A DNA stretch of 64,000 bases from Molossus alvarezi. Its lineage: Eukaryota; Chordata; Mammalia; Chiroptera; Molossidae. A model generated the notes under the pieces. It was not told the DNA's origin. It was given only the letters and a program-made list of their open reading frames with translations, and ran no database searches. The stretch is taken from contig CM073886.1 in NCBI GenBank assembly GCA_037176705.1, positions 126,076,001-126,140,000 on the forward strand, in the 5' to 3' direction. Numbering within the stretch: the stretch's first letter is position 1; each line of letters begins with the position of its first letter. The translations under genes and the position numbers were made by a program. Of the stretch, positions 55,285 through 64,000 are shown piece by piece.

Positions 55285-55554
55285 TTTTTTTTTTATCCTC
55301 ACCCAAGGACATTTTTCCATTTTTTGTTCAGATAGAGTGGGAGGGAGAGAGAGGAAGAGAGAGAGAGAGAGAGAGAGAAACATCGATGTGAAAGGGACAC
55401 ATCGAGTGGCTGCCACCCGCACTACCAACCAGGGCCGGGGACAAACCGCAGCCGGGGTACATGCCCTTAGCAGGAACCGAACCCGGGTCTCTCTGGACCA
55501 CAGGCTGAGCCTCTAACCGCTGAGCCAGACCGGCCAGGGCCAGGGCTAGACTTT
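55277..55554 (-). mobile_element. VES-type SINE, second of a same-site pair
   Basis: The body (55285-55546) begins with a T-run, ATCCTCACCCAAGGACATTT, AGATAGAGTGGGAGGGAGAG, GA tract, CATCGATGTGAAAGGGACAC ATCGAGTGGC, GCAGGAACCGAACCCGGGTC, CGGCCAGGGCCAGGGC. TAGACTTT recurs at 55277-55284 and 55547-55554, so three copies of the target word flank two SINEs. Confidence 0.95.
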
Positions 55555-58272
55555 CAATGATAAATAAAAGGGGACTGAGTCTCTCCACCTCCATTTCAAC
55601 TAAGGATACATTTCCTTGCAGACTTGTTGTAAAACAGCTGTGTCTGAGGCTCAGGAAGGGCACGCCCTGTGCCAGTCCCTTATCTCCAGGAAGGGAAGTC
55701 CTTTGCCCGTGTGGAGCGCGTGATTCAAACTGACTTCATCGTCCGTTTGATAATGGAGATGTAATCTCAGCAACAGCGTGCTGCTATGTTGCGGAGAGGC
55801 AGTGTCTTTCCAGGACACTGTGCAGATGCGGACAGGTCAGCGGATAGTTCCAGGGTGGAAAACCATAATTGTCACAAACAGTAGGGGAGAAGTTGGTCAG
55901 ACATCTAGCACAGCTGCCTAACCAAAGTCCTGATATCTTAGTTCCTTTTCCTACTTCCTGCTGCTCCTTATCCTTAGTCAAACTTACAAAGTGTGACTAT
56001 TTATTTTCATGCTTTTTTTTTTTATTAAAAAAATACTTTTATTTTCTTTTGCACCCGGAATGTGAAGAGGTGGCGAAGGGAGCATATTTATGATTAATGC
56101 CTGATATTTATTCCAGAGGGCATTGCTGGGTAGTGGGACCTGCAGGTAATGTCGTCAGTGTTAAGATTGAATGTGAAGTTCAGTGGGAACACAAAAGAGG
56201 AAATAGCCATGGACCCTTAGAGTAGGTTGCTATGTTAACTCTACTGATTTATGGAGGACTGAGCCTTTTAACACTTACGGTCTCTTACAGATATCCGATT
56301 AGTTAACAAAACAAAACAAAACGATGACTTCCTCTGCTCCTCTCATCCCTTTCCCGGGATGAAAACATTACCTTTTGTTGGTTTCCTTTAATTCTCCTGA
56401 CACATATGTACATAGACCTTTTATTAAATTCTCCTCAATTAACTCTTTTGAGTGTACAGTTTCCTATCAGGACTTTGGTCTATCCATCATTTTCCCTTCG
56501 CTTTGTTAAAACCTTTTTCAGAAATGTGGAGGGAGATCACCAACTGTAATCATATGTATCATATACGTACATTTCTATGGGTTGACCTTGGCTAACATTC
56601 ACATTGATAAGGTATGAAGGACAAAGTGGGGAACAGAAAACAGATCTGATTTTTAATTCAAGTTATTATTAAACACCAATACTTTGTAAGTCAAACACAG
56701 CATGACCCTGCCCTGCTCTATTTCCATATTTTCTACAAAAGTGAGAGGGATCACGTATTTCCTTTTTGCTTCCTATTAGTGAATCATTTTTACGCCTACA
56801 CGATGTCTTTGGCCAAGCCCTGTGATTCAGATACAGGCACGGTGCTTGCTGTCCTGAGCATAGCAGATTATGGCGAAAGAGAAGAAGTCGAGGTCCCTAA
56901 GACTCTGGGAGAAGAGTTTTGCAGGGAGCGAGTTACAAAATGTAGGATTAAAACTCATCTTCAACTTGTCTGGTGTCAAAGAGCTCTTATAGACTTCCCG
57001 GGCTTTGCATTTTCAGCTCTTGTTACAGCTATTCGTGCATCCAAAAGTCATTGACATTTTAATTAGTTTATATTTCTCTCAAGCCACATTGAATTGCTTT
57101 GAGGGAGAGTTAAAAAAATGCATATCTCCCGTGGAAGACTTGACACATTCTTTAAAACGGAAACTGAAACCACTGTATTGTCCCTCCTCAGTGATGGGAT
57201 GTGGCAGTTTTTCTCTATGTCCACCTACCACACCATCAAACAATTTACCCAACAGCACAAGCGGAAAGAAGAGACATACCATGAAATGCATTCACACTGG
57301 GAAACAGCCTTTCCGTAGAAATGGTTCGAGTCAGGTCTTCATGCTGCTGAAATCACCACGTTTTGCTGTTCAGACAACAGAGCATTAATGCAACTATGGA
57401 CCATTCTACCCTAAAAACCCTTTTGATTTTGGTCCCTCACTGGGTTGAATTCACATACTTCATTGTCTTTCCTTTGGAACAATATCATCCATCTACAGTC
57501 GTACGTATATCACTCTATTCAATGTCCCGATTCTTGCAGCTTTACCCCCGGTTTTTCTGGTACAAGCCTTATCTTAGGAGCATGTCAGTGTTATTAAAGC
57601 ATCGTTACCATGTAAGCACTAGGTATTCATTTGAAGAATATAGTAGTATATCATAGATTGCATGCCTTTTTTTTTTTATTCACAAATAATATAGCCCCTT
57701 AAAATATGGCAGTTTGCATTGAATTGCAGATGACATCCTTATTTCTTCTGTGCTTCCTCTCTCTGAGCTTCAAGCCTAGCCGACTTGTGGGCTAGTAGAC
57801 TGACATCATATGCTGACGAGTTCAAGTTCTTGGTGAGATATTTTATTTTTCTGCTTATTAAAAAGGGCCACTATTTCAAGGACAGCTGAAAGCATAATGC
57901 ATATCTCAACTATCTAGGTATATTCCAAATCACGGGTGAAACGGCTTTTTTAATGCAAGAAATCAAACCTAAAAGCACACTCAAGTGTTCAGTAGATGCT
58001 CGCCATGTGGTCTGGTAGCGATGGTGATACGGAAGTTGACTGACTATAAACAGTGAAGAAATTTGCATCGCAAGTTAAAAGGGCACATTTCAAGAAAGGT
58101 AACACCTCTGTTCTTCCCTCTGTGTGGGGATGCTGTAAGAAATAAAACAGAGGGGGAAGTTTTTATGTGGAAAGTCTAACTTCAGGTAAGAATTGAAAGG
58201 AAAGAAAATTTTATTTAGAAGTAAACTAAATCAAAACCAAATGACAAAAAACACACACATATAGTAGAATGT
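55555..58272. other. 2.7 kb repeat-poor unique sequence
   Basis: Few recognisable repeats. Frames include 57005-57388 (127 codons). Its HTGKQPF resembles a zinc-finger linker by chance only, as no C2H2 finger surrounds it. Possibly conserved non-coding DNA. Confidence 0.4.
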
Positions 58273-58506
58273 AAAAATGTCCAAACTAGCCCGGCTGGTG
58301 TGGCTCAGTGGGAAAGCATCAACCCATGCTCAGGTCACTGGTTCAATTCCCAGTCAGGGCACATGCCCGGGTTGCGGGCTCAGTCCTCAGTGGGGGTGTG
58401 CAAGTGGCAGCTGATTGGTGCTTCTCTCTCATCTGTGTTTCGCGCTCTCTCTCCTTCTCTCTGAAATCAATAAAAACACATTAAAAACAAGAAAGAAATG
58501 TCAACA
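58273..58506 (+). mobile_element. VES-like SINE (TTTATTG-tail subtype), forward
   Basis: The body (58289-58495) reads GCCCGGCTGGTGTGGCTCAG TGG, CACTGGTTCAATTCCCAGTC AGGGCACATGCCCGGGTTGC, AAGTGGCAGCTGATTGGTGC TTCTC, and TCTGAAATCAATAAAAACAC A. AAATGTCCAAAC and AAATGTCAACAC flank it. It is the only forward copy of this subtype in the window. Confidence 0.92.
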
Positions 58507-59207
58507 CTTCCTAGAGACACACAGTGAAAACATTTCTGCTCACAAAGACCCACTGGCTGAGCCCTTCCACACCGATGGCTTTGCTGATGGAAATCCGCAT
58601 GGGCTTGTTTCGCTCGCGATCTGCCCCTTAGCAGGCCCCTTGCACACACGGTGTCTTTCTGGCTGTGTTGTGCTGAACGGACAAGACGAGCCTCTTGGTC
58701 AGCACAGAGCATCGAGTCATATGATCTAGTGTGGAGAGTGCAGAAATAACCCGATGCAGGTCTCACTTATCCCAAGCCATTCATTTACGTTGACATATCT
58801 GCTTTCTTGTATTGGAACTTTAGCATAAGTGGCAGACCATTTTAACTTCTCTTTTGAACAATGTTGAAATTTCAAACTGTCTAGAAGGAAGTTCTCTCTC
58901 TCTCTTTTTTTTTTTTCAAATTGCACAGAACTTTACAGAGATTCTTCACCACCCAAAGTGTTTCTCCTGGAATTGCTTTTCTTCCTCTGCATTCTCATTC
59001 TTTGAAACAAAACAAAGCTTGCTTTTAGGTCCCCAATTTATGTCCAACATTTTATGTAATGTTGAGAAAACAATTTGGTTTAATTTGTTTTGTGTCTAAA
59101 ATAGCAAATGATTTGGAAAGATATAATGAAAAACAAGTGTCATTCTATAATTTTATAATAAATCTTCTACATGTAAAATCCAAAAATGATTTCCTCAAGT
59201 ATTTTTC
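58507..59207. other. Unique sequence, no gene seen
   Basis: Includes a CT/T-rich tract near 58896-58917. No recognised element. Confidence 0.45.
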
Positions 59208-59435
59208 TTTTTTATCCTCACCCAAGGACATTTTTCCATTTTTGTTCAGATAGAGAGTGGGGTGGGGGAGAAACATCGATGTAGAAGAGACACATCGAGT
59301 GGCTGCCTCCCTCACAACCCCAGCCGGGGCCGAGGACAACCTGCAACCGAGGTACGTGCCCTTGACAGGAACCGAACCCGGGTCTCTCTGGACTGCGGGC
59401 TGATGCTCTAACTACTAAGCCAAACCGGCCAGGGC
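59208..59435 (-). mobile_element. VES-type SINE, fused to the next SINE
   Basis: TTTTTTATCCTCACCCAAGG ACATTTTTCC, GAAACATCGATGTAGAAGAG, CTCACAACCCCAGCCGGGGC, GACAGGAACCGAACCCGGGT, ACTAAGCCAAACCGGCCAGG GC. The GA tract is short. It ends exactly where another VES begins inside its own TCCTCACCCGAGGA segment. Confidence 0.93.
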
Positions 59436-59652
59436 CCGAGGATATTTTTCTATTTATCTTCAGATAGAGTGGAAGGGGGGAGAGATGGGGGAGAGAGAGA
59501 GACACATACACACACATACATCAACTGGCTGCCTCACACACAACCCCAAGGTGCGTGCCCTTGACCAGAATTGAACCCATGACAGGGAATTGAACCTGCA
59601 ACCTCTTGGTGCATGGGTCGATGCTCAACAACTGAGCCATACCTATGAGGCT
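59436..59652 (-). mobile_element. VES-type SINE lacking its 3' tail
   Basis: Begins CCGAGGATATTTTTCTATTT ATCTTCAGATAGAGTGGAAG, then CAACTGGCTGCCTCACACAC, a duplicated GAATTGAAC word (59569, 59586), AACCTCTTGGTGCATGGGTC and ACTGAGCCATACC. Its TTTT/TCCTCAC end is missing at the junction with the preceding SINE. Confidence 0.9.
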
Positions 59653-60409
59653 GAAAAAAATTTTCTAACTATAACACCAATGTTTTTCACTTATGACCAT
59701 GGATTGACTCCTTCGGGTAGATGATCAGGGAGTTTCCAGATGATCTTTACCACCTACAGGGTGCTGGGTGGCTGGTGGAGAAATTTAGTGACATGAAAAG
59801 TTAAGAGAATTCTGGATTACCAAGTTGGAGAGCTGGCTTTCATCGACTATTTCTATAATCACGTCAGTATGACCAAATGAGATCTTCTCTGATCTCTGTT
59901 TCCTCATCTATTAAGTAAAGAATTTGACTCTTATGATTTCTAGGATCCATCTAATTTTTAAAATTGCTTTATTTTATTCTTTCATTACTGATTTGGAAAT
60001 ATCAGTTTATATTCAGTAGTGCGTGTATGAGGAAGCAACAATAAAATATTGTTTAAATGTCCTGTTTTAGTGTTAGTTCTTATATATTTAAATTCTTACC
60101 GCATTTTCTCAAATGTTCATAATACTCTAAACTCATTGGAAATCCATGTTCATCATCAGTGAGAAGAATTGAAATTGTGATATATTCATACCAAAGAATA
60201 CTAACTGCAGCAGCCACACAACCAGTGGGTGAGTCTTATAATACCATTTAGTGAAAAGTACAGGACACAAAAGGATATTTATAGGTTTATTTCTTTTGCA
60301 GAACATTTAAAATCAAGAAAAACGATTGTGTAGGAATGCAAATGTAGGTTATAAGACTATAGGCAAAGAAGCTATTTCGAAGGTCATGTAATTATAGGAA
60401 ATTCTCTCC
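59653..60409. other. AT-rich unique sequence
   Basis: No gene or recognised repeat up to the L1. Confidence 0.45.

Positions 60410-64000
<3,591 letters not shown>

Noticed and set aside
57005..57388. HTGKQPF, like the linker between C2H2 zinc fingers
   Set aside because: No Cys-Cys or His-His pairs lie at finger spacing on either side, so it is a chance match.

Overview
The window looks like non-coding nuclear DNA from a bat. The main evidence is 27 tRNA-derived SINEs of the bat VES type. They have a tRNA-like head beginning GCCCTGGCCGG, a B-box-like GGTTCGATTCC, a CT-rich body and, in many copies, a TCCTCACCCGAGGA segment next to the A-tail; most are flanked by target-site duplications (TSDs). 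Older mammal-wide repeats (MIR, L2, MER5A, Tigger1, old L1) and bat-lineage L1 copies fit the same reading. I cannot name the species. I found no convincing protein-coding exon, tRNA, rRNA or other host RNA gene. Almost every open frame is a SINE or LINE shadow, or a chance frame in GC-rich DNA.

Layout. 0-8 kb: an L1 tail, four SINEs, a CpG island at 3.5-3.9 kb and unique sequence. 8-16 kb: two long copies of one ancient LINE-type repeat in the same orientation, a second CpG island at 13.6-13.9 kb, and old L1 tails split by SINEs. 16-24 kb: mostly unique sequence with four SINEs and a MIR. 24-30 kb: an ancient LTR-like repeat, an L2 split by an L1 tail, several MIRs and a CA/CG tract. 31-35 kb: a young 5'-truncated L1 with a perfect TSD, a 40-bp minisatellite, and two more L1 tails. 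35-48 kb: ten SINEs, rearranged old L1s, a 94-bp inverted repeat and a Tigger1 remnant. 47.6-50 kb: a 2.4-kb reverse-strand L1 ending in the RT domain. 50-60 kb: unique sequence, MER5A and two SINE clusters. 60.4-64 kb: a broken L1 ORF2 that runs off the window.

There is no operon-like or multi-gene system. The most interesting points concern repeats and regulation. (1) Two SINEs of one VES subtype carry a perfect CTCF-core-like motif. (2) Two independently inserted SINEs of about 95-100 bp consist only of the tRNA-like head and share the same 3' end, suggesting a distinct mini-SINE. (3) A gapless 94-bp inverted repeat encloses about 570 bp. (4) The 40-bp minisatellite partly alternates as an 80-bp unit. 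(5) Two CpG islands have no recognisable gene. All identities and counts here were made by eye.
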